Source of the DNA: Zanthoxylum bungeanum
Lineage: Eukaryota; Streptophyta; Magnoliopsida; Sapindales; Rutaceae
Length of the DNA stretch: 64,000 bases
Direction: 5' to 3'
NCBI GenBank assembly: GCA_019454045.1
Contig: SKCR01036132.1
Span: 1-64,000 of the forward strand
Made by a program: the position numbers and the translations under genes. Each line of letters begins with the position of its first letter. Within the stretch, counting starts at the first letter, position 1. This document shows positions 1 to 9,854 of the stretch, piece after piece. The notes beneath the pieces were generated by a model that was not told where the DNA came from, did no database searches, and saw nothing but the letters and a program-made list of their open reading frames with translations.

Positions 1-54
1 TACAATTAGATTGCCATCGCCCCAGAAGGTTAGGAGAAGACTACTTTTACATGT

Positions 55-534
55 CCGTACGGTACTTTTACTTTCCGTAGGATGCCATTTGGACTATGTA
101 ATACTCCTACTACATTTCAACGTTGCATGATGGCCATCTTCTAAGACATGCTGGAACAAAGTATGGAGGTTTTCATGGATGATTTTTCTGTGTTTGGAGA
201 CTCGTTTGACCACTACTTGCAAAATCTGGAAAATGTATTACAAAGGTGCGAAGATACCAACCTGGTTCTCAACTGGGATAAATGCCACTTTTTTATACAG
301 GAAGACATCGTCCTGGGACATCGGATGTCACAAAAGGGAATCGAGGTAGATAAAACAAAGATCGAGATAATTGAAAAACTACCTCCACCAACATCTGTCA
401 AAGAGATTCAAAGTTTTCTCAGACATGTATGCTTTTATAGGAGATTTATCAAAGACTTCTCCAAGATTGCTAAACCTCTAAGCAACCTTCTAGAGAAAGA
501 TGTGCCTTTCAATTTCACCAAAGAATGCAACTGA
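55..534 (+). pseudogene. Reverse transcriptase fragment, Athila-like
   Basis: Translation from about position 55 gives a gypsy RT core with YGTF and RMPFGLCN, then FMDDFSV, the equivalent of the catalytic YxDD box, near 172-192. After that comes the conserved thumb region containing KCHFF, VLGH, GIEVD and FYRRFIKDFSKIAKPL. A TAA at 142-144 interrupts the frame just before MLEQSMEVF, and a TGA ends it at 532-534. The N-terminal fingers lie upstream of the window. It would copy element RNA into DNA, but this copy is non-functional. Confidence 0.85.
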
Positions 535-546
535 GCTTTTTAGATC

Positions 547-1071
547 TTGAAACAAAAGATGATCTCTGCCCCCATCATAGTAGCACCAGATTGGACCATT
601 CCATTTGAGGTGATATGCGATGCTGGTGATTTTACTGTAGGAGCAAGTTTGGGACAACGCAAAGTAAAAATTTTCCATACCATTTACTACGCCAGCAAAA
701 CTCTGAATGAAGCTCAACTCAACTACACAACCACTAAAAATGAGTTGCTTGCAGTTGTGTTTGCTTTTGATAAATTTTGCTATTTTCTGCTGTGTCCCAA
801 AGTGGTGGTCTACACAGATCATTCAACATTCAAATATCTGATCGCGAAGAAAGATGCTAAGCCCAGATTGATCCGTTGGGTGCTTCTATTGCAAGAATTT
901 GACGTGGAGATCAGAGACAGGAAATGGACAGAAAACCAAGTGGTAGATCACTTATCGATGCTCGAGAATGGAGAAATAACTGGCAATGAAATGACAATCA
1001 AAGAAACTTTCCCAGATGAGCAGTTTTTTGCCATGAAACAACAAGATGTCCCTTGGTATGCTGACTATTAA
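547..1071 (+). pseudogene. RNase H domain, Athila-like
   Basis: This segment continues the polyprotein after the RT stop. It has the gypsy RNase H layout: [16 protein letters not shown] (first catalytic Asp), [25 protein letters not shown] (catalytic Glu) and [11 protein letters not shown] (Asp), then [12 protein letters not shown] and the tail [12 protein letters not shown]. The usual Ser of CDAS is Gly here. The segment stays open for 174 codons and stops at 1069-1071, where the linker to integrase should continue. Its role would be removal of the RNA template strand during reverse transcription. Confidence 0.85.
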
Positions 1072-1169
1072 ACTACATAGTATCGGGAAAATGGTCGTTG
1101 GAATAGACACATCAGCAACAGAAGAAGTTCTTCGAAGAAGTCAAGCACTATGTCTGGGATGAGCCATAC

Positions 1170-2338
1170 TTGTTCAAACACTGTGTTGATCAATTACTGA
1201 GACGTTGTGTTCCACATGAGGAGGTCAATAGTGTCATGCAGCATTGTCATTCATCACCATATGGTAGACACTTCAGTGGGAATAAAATTGCAGCCAAAGT
1301 CCTACAATCAAGTTTTTTCCGACCCACTCTATTTAAAGATGCTTACTTATTTGCTCTTCAATGTGACGGGTGCCAGAGAACGGGAAATATTTCGAGGAGA
1401 AATGAAGGACCTCTGCAAAACATTCTGGAAGTGGAGATATTTGATGTATGATGGATTGATTTTATGGGACCCTTTGTTCCAACATTCAGAAACATGTACA
1501 TACTAGTTGCAGTTGACTATGTCTCCAAATGGGTTGAAGCAATAACACTGCCATCAAATGATTCAAAAGTGGTGATAAAATTCCTTAAAAAGAATATTTT
1601 CACTCGCTTCGGAACACATCGGGCGATTATCAGTGATAAGGGCTCACATTTCTGCAACAGATACTTCGATGCACTCCTATCCAAATACGGAGTCACTCAT
1701 AAAGTTTCCACTGCTTAACATCCACAGTCAAATGGACAAGTTGAAGTTTCAAATATGGAGATCAAAATAATCATGGAGAGAACTTTTGGATCAACAAGGA
1801 AGAACTGATCTGAAAAACTGGATGATACATTATGGGCCTACCGGACAGCTTACAAAACACTAATTGATATGTCCCTATATTGAATGGTATTTGGGAAAGC
1901 GTGCCATCTGCTAGTAGAGCTTGAACACAAAGCGTACTGGACATTAAAGAAGTTAAATCTTGATCTACAAGCAGCAGGAGAAAAACGGCTCCACCAACTC
2001 AACGAATTGGAGGAATTTTACCTACATGCTTATGAGAATGCCAAACTGTACAAAGAAAAGATGAAGAAATAGAATGATAAAAAAATAGTGCGCAGACAAC
2101 TTGAGCCAGGGCAGCAGTTGTTGTTATACGATTCACGGTTGAAACTTTTCCCTGGAAAGCTAAAATCAAAGTGGTCAGGTCCATTTATGATTACTTAGGT
2201 GTTACCCTACGGAGTTATTGAGATATACAACCCCAAATCCAATAATACATTCAGGGTTAACAGCCAGCGTGTCAAGCACTACTGGGGAGAATCATTTGAG
2301 CGACAAAAAGAAAGTGTCACACTTTCAGATCCAGCCTA
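1170..2338 (+). pseudogene. Integrase, Athila-like, multiply interrupted
   Basis: The zinc-binding HHCC region (CHSSPYGRHF ... CDGCQR) lies at about 1225-1380. The catalytic core follows: DFMGPF (first Asp) near 1456, IISDKGSHF (second Asp) near 1628, and HPQSNGQVEVSN (Glu) near 1720-1755. A basic C-terminal part ends near LEPGQQ, GPFMIT and VKHYWGESF at about 2100-2295. Stops lie at 1449-1451, 1716-1718 and 2070-2072, with further breaks between segments. No chromodomain is visible, as expected for Athila. The piece is followed by SLAGRQPM at about 2378-2400. Confidence 0.8.
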
Positions 2339-2479
2339 ACGTTCGGGCAGTCATGTCTAGCTGACGATGTTAAACTTAGCGCTAGCTGGGAGGCAACCCA
2401 TGTAATTTATGTATATATTCAGACTTGGTGTGTTTTATTTTTGTGTGTTTAATTTATGTAGGTAAAGTCACATTTCAGG

Positions 2480-2985
2480 ATGGAAGAAGTTCTCTCAAAT
2501 CTTCACAAGAAATTTCATTCTCTCCCTCAAAACTCTCTGATGAAAGTCTACAAAGCTCGCTTGGAACGAATGAGACTTCTGATGATCAAAGGTATTCCTA
2601 CTGACATTCATTGGATTATTGAAGCACGGGTCTGATTGGCAGGTGAGTCCTTTGACTCTTTTATGTCATATCTACCTGGTTTAGGAAGAAGCACATATGC
2701 TCAAAAGAGAAGAGCTAAAAGAATTTGTTTGCTATAAATGTGCATGCATGGCATGCGATACTCGTTGTCGTTCTTTAGGAATGGTGTGGAGTAATGAGTT
2801 TTTGGATAACATATCATTGACTCTTGAGATGCATTCCAGTGGATATATGCATCACGCCATTCATATGTTATATACACAATTTCGAAAAGAAAGATAACAC
2901 TTCAGTCTCGGGAATGTGACTCTAAAAGACCATATTTTCCAATTTATAAGAAAATTGGATGGGAAGCTTGTCCCTGATGCATAGA
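2480..2985 (+). pseudogene. Unidentified retrotransposon ORF downstream of integrase
   Basis: An ATG at 2480 opens a frame (MEEVLSNLHKKFHS) that meets a TGA near 2634. It continues to about 2680, where the sense reading shifts frame into MLKREELKEFVCYKC at 2697. That frame runs to a TAA at 2895-2897 and resumes as HFSLGNVTLKDHIF until about 2983. Four cysteines occur in CYKCACMACDTRC. I do not recognise the family. Its position matches the extra ORF found in Athila elements, but I see no signal peptide or membrane segment, so I do not call it env-like. Confidence 0.4.
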
Positions 2986-3250
2986 CGTCATTCAAGCCAT
3001 TACTTCATGTAAATATTATTTTCTCTTTGTATTTAACTAATAATCGTGATTTGTTTTGTTATTTTCCTTTATTTTCGTCGACAGGATCCATACTTTTTGA
3101 CTTTCATGATATATTTTACTGTTTAGCTAATAATTGTCATTTGGCAGGTACTAGTGCTATTATTACTCATCCTTTTTCAGGTTTTATAAATTGAGCTCAT
3201 CATTGCACTCTTGAAGGCATCCAGACTTGAGAAAAAAAATACATAAAAAA

Positions 3251-3886
3251 ATGGACGCAACTTCAAGAAGACGACTTGTAAACATCTGTGTGTTTTGTGG
3301 TACTAGTGTTGGTTCTAAGCCAGAGTTTGTTGAGGCAGCACATGAATTGGGTAGAGTCATAACTGAAAGGAATATGCACTTAGTATATGGAGGTGACAAT
3401 CTTGGATTAATGGGGATTGTTTCAAGGGCTGTACAGGTAGGAGGTAGTCAAGTTCTGTGAATTATCCCAAAACCCTTGGCAGAGGCAAATCTTATAGGAC
3501 CATCAAACAGAGAGGAACTTATCGTACCTGGTGTGTCTGAACGGCTTGTTGATGCTTTTATTGCTTTGCCAGGTGGATTGGGCACGATGGAGGAAATTTT
3601 TACAGTACTATCTTGGGCGAACTTGAACATACACCAGAAACCGATTAGACTATTTAATACTGATGGATTTTATGATTTTCTTTGTGTATTTCTTGATGAT
3701 GCCCGAAGAAATGGATTCGTGTCAAAACCTATAAAAGAAATCATCTTAACTGCCAGGACTGCCCATGATTTAATTGACCAAATCTTAGCCTTTGAACCAC
3801 AAATTGACCCTATCCTTTCCAAGATTAATTGGTCCGATAATGATCATGGTAAAAAGCATCGGATAAATCTGGATCTTAACCTTTAA
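3251..3886 (+). pseudogene. LOG-like (cytokinin-activating phosphoribohydrolase family) intronless ORF with one premature stop
   Basis: From the ATG at 3251 to the stop at 3884-3886 there is one reading frame of 212 codons including the final stop, near the usual LOG length of 200-230 aa. It is broken only by a TGA at 3458-3460, where LOG proteins have Gly before IIPK. Family landmarks are ICVFCGTSVG near the N-terminus, LVYGGDNLGLMG, the nucleotide-binding PGGLGTMEE motif, LSWANLNIHQKP and GFYDFL. The usual MHxRK segment before the PGG motif is replaced by PGVSERL, so catalytic competence is doubtful. The C-terminus ends in INLDLNL. LOG enzymes release active cytokinin bases from their nucleotides (family knowledge). 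Plant LOG genes normally have several introns and this copy has none, which suggests retroposition or capture. It lies between the Athila integrase and 3' LTR, on the same strand. Confidence 0.8.
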
Positions 3887-3954
3887 TTTTCTTTTTAGAT
3901 GTAGAATTTCACCTAACCAGGTACCGTTTCTAAACTCTTCTTCTACTTTTTAGA

Positions 3955-4000
3955 CATTGGGGACAATGTCTCAATTATGTTTGGGGGAGGGGAATAGTTG
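3955..4000 (+). promoter_or_regulatory. Polypurine-tract-like motif after the LOG-like ORF
   Basis: ACATTGGGGACAATGTCTC is followed by TTTGGGGGAGGGGA. This pairing is common near the 3' end of pol or env-like ORFs in plant Athila and Tat elements (family knowledge). It lies 1.2 kb before the LTR, so it would be an internal, central-type tract. It suggests that element sequence resumes right after the LOG-like ORF. Confidence 0.5.
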
Positions 4001-4016
4001 ACTAGTATCTTGTTTT

Positions 4017-4446
4017 TATTATGTTGTTTTTATTTGATTTTTAGTCAAAAATTTTCAATTTAAAAAAAAATTCAAAATTTTAAAAAAATAATAAAAAAAT
4101 ATTTTGTGTGTTTGTATTTTTTTTTACTTGACTAATCTGGTGAAATTGGTGTGAGATAGCTGTGTAAGGAATTTCCACTCCTGAGACGTATCTCAACCTA
4201 TTTCGTAAAAAATTAATTTTTTTTTATTTCCTTTTGAATTATTTAATTTGTGAATTCTTCATAATACTAATTAAATTGGATCTTATATGCTCAGTTGACA
4301 AGTATTATCAATATACATGGTAACATACGACCATGAGTTGTAAGTGAAAAGTTTGTAATATTCAGTGCTCTAGTTTAATTGGAGGAAGCATCTAAAAAAG
4401 TAATGGAATAATAAAAAAAATAAAATAAAATAAAATAAAAATGTAT
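4017..4446. other. AT-rich element spacer without genes
   Basis: Long A and T runs and a short (AAAAT)n tract near 4418-4441 fill this stretch. I see no coding potential. It is part of the 3' untranslated spacer of the Athila-like element. Confidence 0.5.
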
Positions 4447-4715
4447 GAGATCCGAGTAATTAAGTCCGTATGAGTGTTTTAACACCTAGTGCCTTAAAAC
4501 CACCTGGTTTGGGAGTCACTGGCCCAAAGCTCACTACATGGATTGAAGATGTTATAATATATATATATATATATATATAGCTGAAATCCGAGTAATTAAG
4601 TCTGTAAGGGTATCTTAACACCTAGTGCCCTGAAGCCAACTGGCTTAGGAGTCACTGGCCCAAAGCTCGCTACATGGATAAAGGATATTGTATATAAATA
4701 ACAAAAAAAAAAATC
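4447..4715 (+). repeat. Two-copy direct repeat (about 134 bp unit) with a (TA)n tract
   Basis: The block starting ATCCGAGTAATTAAGTC occurs at about 4450 and again at about 4586. In both copies it runs through AACACCTAGTGCC, GGAGTCACTGGCCCAAAGCTC and CTACATGGAT. The copies differ at scattered positions, so the duplication is not recent. A (TA)n microsatellite at about 4553-4579 separates them. It lies in the element's 3' untranslated spacer. Confidence 0.75.
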
Positions 4716-5160
4716 AGAAAAAAAATATATTCCATTGCTTGAAAAGGTGTGAATTCTGGACAAAAATATTACTCTATTTTCAACTACACTTATGAATATT
4801 GTGGGCACAATGACTTGACTAATACTTTGTTGGTTGTGTATATGGAGAACGGTAAAAATAATCAGAGAATTTACTTATTTGGTAATTTAGAAAGAAAGAA
4901 AACAACTATTAACTTGGATAAGAAATTTCACTTGTTTAGACACTAACTTGTTTATTCTCTTGTTTTTTTGCTTTTGTATGCATTATATTGACGTTTATGG
5001 GTATCGTCACTGTAAGCCCTCACGAGACTACAACTCGTCCACTAGGGACTCCTAGGGGTTTAAAGGCTTGTTGCATACGCTAAATGCAACTGTGATCCCT
5101 ATGAAAGTGACTTAGTTTAATTTTAATTTAAATTTGTTTATTGCATTTTATTTTGTTGTT

Positions 5161-5197
5161 TTGCTCGAGGACTAGCAAAATTTTAGGTTTGGGGGTG
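5161..5197 (+). promoter_or_regulatory. Polypurine tract before the 3' LTR
   Basis: GCTCGAGGACTAGCAAAAT followed by AGGTTTGGGGGTG directly precedes the LTR start TGATAAGCGG. This context is a hallmark of many plant gypsy elements. The tract would prime plus-strand DNA synthesis. Confidence 0.75.
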
Positions 5198-5454
5198 TGA
5201 TAAGCGGTAAATATATCAGTATTTACCGTCCCTTTTACTTAATATTTTGTACAGTTTCTCGAGATTTGTGAATATTTTGTTTTGTTTTGTGTTATTTTGT
5301 AGATAAATAAAATAACAAGACTCTCGAGAAGCAATTCGGGACTAAAACATCGAAAAATGGACAAAAAAGGAAAAAATATAAATTTCCTGCTAAAATGCGC
5401 TATTTGCTAAAATGCGCCATTGCTAAAATGCACCGCCTGCTATTATGCACCGCT

Positions 5455-5700
5455 AACGTGCGTCAGACATGTGTCAAAATCAGATAAACTTGCAATCATG
5501 CGCATTTGCTAATATGCACCTGCCACATGTCAACATCACAGCAGTCTCGTTAACGTGCGCCGGACACGTATTATCATCCCATGCTGCTGATATTTACTAT
5601 GCACGTGTCGCGACGTGAACAACCTTACACGTCGTGATGCTGAGCCAATAATTCAGAGGCCAGACACGTGTCATCATTGCAGTGAATGAGTGGCACGTCG
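5455..5700 (+). promoter_or_regulatory. G-box-like motif cluster in LTR U3
   Basis: Upstream of the TATA-like box there are repeated short blocks with ACGT or ATGT cores: CAGACATGTGTCA, GCCACATGTCA, GCACGTGTCG and GACACGTGTCATC. They are separated by 40-60 bp and accompanied by GTCGCGACG palindromes. CACGTG is the G-box core bound by plant bZIP and bHLH factors (general knowledge); binding here is inference. Confidence 0.45.
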
Positions 5701-6029
5701 CTAGGTGCAAGCTACTTTGCGTCGCGACGCGCGTGGCATATTTTTCCCTTTAAATAGAACCTGAAATCAGAAGAAAATGCATACCTTCTTTCGGGGAATT
5801 CCTTAAGAATACTAAGAATATTGTATCTTGTTTGTTTATTTACAACTTTCTGTATTTATTTTTTTTATTTTACGCAATAATACTTATTTTATTTTACTTT
5901 TCATTTTTTATTTTTACTGTTCAGTATGAGGAGGTAACTCTCTTCTGCTAGGGTAAAATATTAAGCTTTTATTACTAATATTTAGATTAATCTCTCTTAA
6001 TTATAATATATAAACTATTTAAAACCTGA

Positions 6030-6172
6030 CTTAATGGGATACCGCCTTTATGGTCGGTTGGATTTAATTAAATTGATTTTAACCTGACTAAATTGGATAC
6101 CACTTTTATGGTCGGTTGGAATTAATTATAAATTTGACTTAATCAGGATACCACCTATATGGTCGGTTGGTA
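6030..6172 (+). repeat. Three copies of an ACCGCCTTTATGGTCGGTTGG-like motif
   Basis: Three imperfect units, each preceded by CTTAAT- or CTAAAT-type sequence, occur at about 6040, 6098 and 6149 with spacing near 55 bp. The solo LTR at 41093-45083 carries four equivalents. They lie downstream of the TATA-like box, so they would be in the transcribed leader. Confidence 0.7.
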
Positions 6173-7384
6173 ATTATCACGTAAAGTTAATATATTATAA
6201 TAAGGGAGATATCTAAAATAGAAGTAATAAAAGTGGATCCTCTAACCCCCAACATTTTCTTTATTACTTTTTTTACCTTTTTACTTTCAAGCTTTTACTT
6301 TATGTCATTTACTTTATTTACTCTTTTACTAGTCCTAGATATGTGTTGTAACTAAACTCGATATCTGGGGTTGTAATGAATTCCAATATCACCAGTTTAT
6401 AAGGGGCTATGTTATGGTTTGGGTAATATAAATGTTAATTTATTGAGCCTTAAGCTTAATGCTTCTTGCTAACTGGCCATTAACAAGATTGATTTGGTAA
6501 ACTTAAAATGAACTTGGAAAAGAGATTTTAGGTTTAGCCTTAGACTCAATAGCTCACGATCTCACCTTGGGGCATGACGACTCTTAGGTAGATTTTCTTA
6601 CAGGATAAGAATATACCTGTCGGGCGAGGGTAGCCATAATTGGAACTTAATCTTAATGAATTCAGGTAACTTGGTTGACATAGGAATATGATTACTTGAG
6701 TTATACTGGGTATTTGCATCTGACTTTCGGAATACGCTTTTGCATAAATTTATGTTCCAGGTTAATAAACCAATATATTGCACAAAGTGAGTTAACACCA
6801 CTTCATCTTTAAAAGATATTGGAAGTATTCACAACTCTCGATAGTTTAATAATATTGAATTTTCCTTTCAATGACTTTCGCACTATTTTTATTTACTTGT
6901 TTTAAAATCACCATCAAATCAAAAAACCAATCTATTAGATACCCGTAAACATTTGACTTCATAAAATTAATAGCTTAGATATTAAGTCATCGTGGGATCG
7001 ATACATTTTATACTACTTGAGCGATATGTGTGCTTGCGTAACGTGAGTGATTTCGCCGATCAGCTGTCATGAAAACAACACCAGTATTGTAACCTAGAGG
7101 CGTAAGACCTATATAGAGGGACCTAGAACTGTATAAGCAGAAGAAACTGAGCTGTAACATGTAACCTACGTAGCGGGAACCTAGCACCGCATAAGAAGGA
7201 AAAACTGATCATGATCAAGAAATAGCCTAATAGGGTTTCTAAACAACCATTAGACAAGATGAAGCTGAGGGAACGATACTCTACTGATGTTTAAAAATGT
7301 GTAAAATATCTATGCAGCAATCAGGATTCAAATGTCTCCCCTGCACCGCCTTACATACTGGGATTCGACTGTCGTCCCCGAGTA

Positions 7385-8620
7385 TGCTTGCATATTATGA
7401 TGCATAAATCATGAAATATAACTATAAACTGTAAATATGTACTGTAATTGGAATTTATGACTATAAGTTGAAAAGGTAAACTGTAAACTTGACCGCAAAA
7501 CATGGACGGTAAAACATGGAGTGTGAACTATAAAACATGATTGAGAACTGTAAATCATAAGTTGTAAACTGTAATTCTTGACGTATAAATCTTAATTCAT
7601 GATCTGAAAGCTGTAAATTGTAAACTGAAATCATATAACTCATAAACTGAAAATCGAAGTGATGAACTGTAACATTTAAAGCATGAATTGTAACGTATAA
7701 ATCATGAACTAAAAACATGTAAATCGTGGACTAAAATTTATAAATCATACCGAGAAATATAAGTTGTAAACACGAACTGTAACCTAAAACTGAAAACAAA
7801 AAACCTGACTTGAAACTGTAAACTTGAATGGAAAATTATAATCGTGGTAGAAAATTGTATAACATAGATTGGAAGCATGAATTGAAACTGTAAAATTGAA
7901 CTGAAAATTATAATCATGGCAGAAAATTGAATAACGTAGACTGGAAGCATGACTGAAAACTGTGAACATGATAATTTGACTATAAACTATAAAACATGAC
8001 TTAAAAACTAAAAACTGAATCATGAACTGAAAACATAAACATGAACTGAAAGTGTACACTTGAAGTAAAGTGTGAACATGGACTAAAATTGTGAATCTGA
8101 ATAGAAAACTGTAAACTTGGATTATAACGGTAAATATGATTGTAAATCATTGACATGAATGGTAAATTATAAACATAATGTGGAAATTGTAACATAACTG
8201 AAACTATAAAAATAATTGTAAACTATAAACGTAAACTGAAAAATATGAAACATAATTATAATCATAAGACCATAAATCATGACTGTAACTGTAAGGCATG
8301 AAATGCACACTAGACGATGTGATTGATAAATCATGACACGTGATCGCCAATTCATAATCTGCAACTGAAAAGCATGAGCTATAACTAAAAAAATATGAAA
8401 TATGGATGAAATTGTGACAAGTAAACTATAAATCATGGAACATGATTGTAAAACATGAAAAGTGACTAAAACTATGATATATAAACAATAAATCGTGAAC
8501 TAGAGTCCGTAAATCATGAATTGTAATTGTAGAACGTGACATGTGGCTGTAAAACTTGAACTGTAAGTCGTAAATCATGGAACATGATTCTTAAGTCATG
8601 AAAATCTAATGAATACTGAG
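7385..8620. repeat. Degenerate short-period repeats rich in AACTGTAAA and AATCATGAA words
   Basis: About 1.2 kb is made of loosely repeated words such as AACTGTAAAC, TAAATCATGA and AACATGA, without an exact unit. Open frames on the minus strand here are repetitive (LQFTTYDLQF-like) and are by-products of the repeat. A shorter stretch of the same kind lies at 9030-9350, beyond the SINE. Confidence 0.65.
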
Positions 8621-8819
8621 GAAATCTTATATATCAGAGACATATGACAAAACCTTCTAAAACATGCCTAAGTAGATCATATACAGACATATGTGCTAGC
8701 TTCTACATATACCACTCATATGAGTCCCTCTACCTATTTTAGAATAAGTATGAGATTGATTTAGTCTGAGCGGATACCCTAACCAGCATTGTTATGACAC
8801 AATACCAAAATATAAACCA

Positions 8820-9024
8820 AACCTTATATACACTTTTTTTTTTTGGAAATGATGGAAACCCCGCCACCAAACCACCCATTCTGGGCCGCGGCGCAGGTAA
8901 AACCACCGGCTGTCCCAGGCTCTTACAAGAAGTGCACCCCCTGGATTCGAACCCAGAACCTCAAGGTGAGATCCTGGACCCTACACCACCAAGCCACACC
9001 CATTGGGGACAACCTTATATACAC
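8820..9024 (-). mobile_element. tRNA-derived SINE, copy 1, with 14-bp TSD
   Basis: The body at 8834-9010 reads on the minus strand. A T-run at 8834-8844 is the reversed poly(A) tail. The RNA polymerase III box B GGTTCGAATCC lies at 8943-8953 and a box A-like TGGCTTGGTGG at 8986-8996. The flanks AACCTTATATACAC at 8820-8833 and 9011-9024 are a perfect duplication made by target-primed insertion. The body is about 177 bp. A second copy of the family lies at 38720-38899. SINEs rely on LINE proteins in trans (family knowledge). Confidence 0.9.
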
Positions 9025-9854
9025 ATTGCAAACATAAATCATAAATTACGAATCATAAGCTGTAAGTTGTGAAACATGTATCGTAATTCATAGTCCACAT
9101 TGGGATAATATTCACGTAACATGAACTTATAAATCATAACCATGTAACATATCAAACAAATAAGCATAACTTGGGAAAACATGTATAAATTATCAAGAGC
9201 TGGAGATATCACATATACTTGAGCTGCCAACCATGAAAACATAACTAAACGAAAGCATATTAATATAAATCTGAAATTTGATATAATCATAAACTTAAAA
9301 ATTGGTTTAATAAGCATTTAAAGTCATAAACATAAAAACTATAACATTCACTCACAAAGTTGAAGACAAATCCTACTGTACTGCGTATGGAACTAACTGG
9401 AACTTCCTACATGGAACTAGTAGGTTTTTCTTCAATTGGCATTTGAAATTGCAAGAAAAACACATCATTTGAGGTTGATTAAGGGGCTGAGAAACTAAAC
9501 CAATATGGAAAGATTGGAAAGGGGTTTGGGCGTGAGTTGAAGATGAAGGGGAGTAAAAGTTGCTTTATTTATAAGCCACAAGTGAGGGGTATATTTTCAA
9601 TTTAAATAATTCAAATAAAAGAGGCTACATGTCACAATTTTATCCATTATCGTCTCAATTCTGTGGGCTAAAATTTAAACCTAAATTTGACTTAGTTACA
9701 CACCAGATTTGGGAAAATGCTTGAGATGAAAGTTGTAACTTTTTGTCTAGGCTTTCCAACGGTACCAGAATCACTGAAAATGATATCGGTAGCCCAAGAT
9801 ATAGTCAAAATACCGATACTATTCATGGAAGTGAAAAAATTAAAAGGGTACTGA

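Larger units (their letters stand above)
1..7062 (+). mobile_element. Athila-like Ty3/gypsy retrotransposon, 3' portion (cut by window start)
   Basis: The order along + is RT, RNase H, integrase, a spacer with extra ORFs, a polypurine tract and a 3' LTR. The RT signature with FMDDFSV, the RNase H segment with YYASKTLN and the integrase ending followed by SLAGRQPM are typical of the Athila branch of plant gypsy elements (family knowledge). Domains are interrupted by stops and frameshifts, so this is a dead copy. The 5' LTR, gag and protease lie outside the window, so no TSD can be tested. The 2.9 kb between integrase and LTR is where Athila elements carry an env-like ORF; here it holds an unknown ORF and a LOG-like ORF. 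Confidence 0.85.
5198..7062 (+). repeat. 3' LTR of the Athila-like element
   Basis: The LTR starts TGATAAGCGG right after the polypurine tract and ends near GCCGATCA. Both ends align with the related solo LTR at 41093-45083, whose limits are fixed by a TSD. Shared landmarks include the start, the TTTTGTAGATAAATAAA segment, repeats of ACCGCC...ATGGTCGGTT, ATACCTGTCGGGCG and the terminal ACTACTTGAGCGATA. Length is 1865 bp against about 2003 bp for the solo copy without its insert. A TATA-like TTTAAATAG lies near 5750. Confidence 0.8.
7063..9854 (-). repeat. Non-coding LTR-like sequence, left arm, interrupted by the copia element
   Basis: No gene is visible. The stretch around 9690-9830 (AGTTGTAACTTTTTGTCTAGGC, then CCAACGGTACCAGAATCACT) resembles the inside of chromovirus-type gypsy LTRs read on the minus strand. 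The sequence resumes at 21946 after the copia insertion and ends near 22094 at GGGGTGCTATA; read in reverse this resembles an LTR start of the TATAGCACCCC type. I could not fix the left edge, and I found no TSD for this unit. Confidence 0.4.

Noticed and set aside
3251..3886. Host LOG gene interrupted by retrotransposons
   Set aside because: It is intronless and lies between the integrase and 3' LTR of one element on the same strand, followed by an element-type polypurine motif, so a resident host gene is less likely.
7461..8436. Minus-strand frames of 60-90 codons rich in Phe, Gln and Tyr
   Set aside because: Translations of the degenerate word repeat; composition alone explains them.
8941..8996. 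tRNA-like sequence with Pol III boxes
   Set aside because: It is the head of a SINE with poly(A) tail and TSD; it does not fold as a full tRNA with an acceptor stem.
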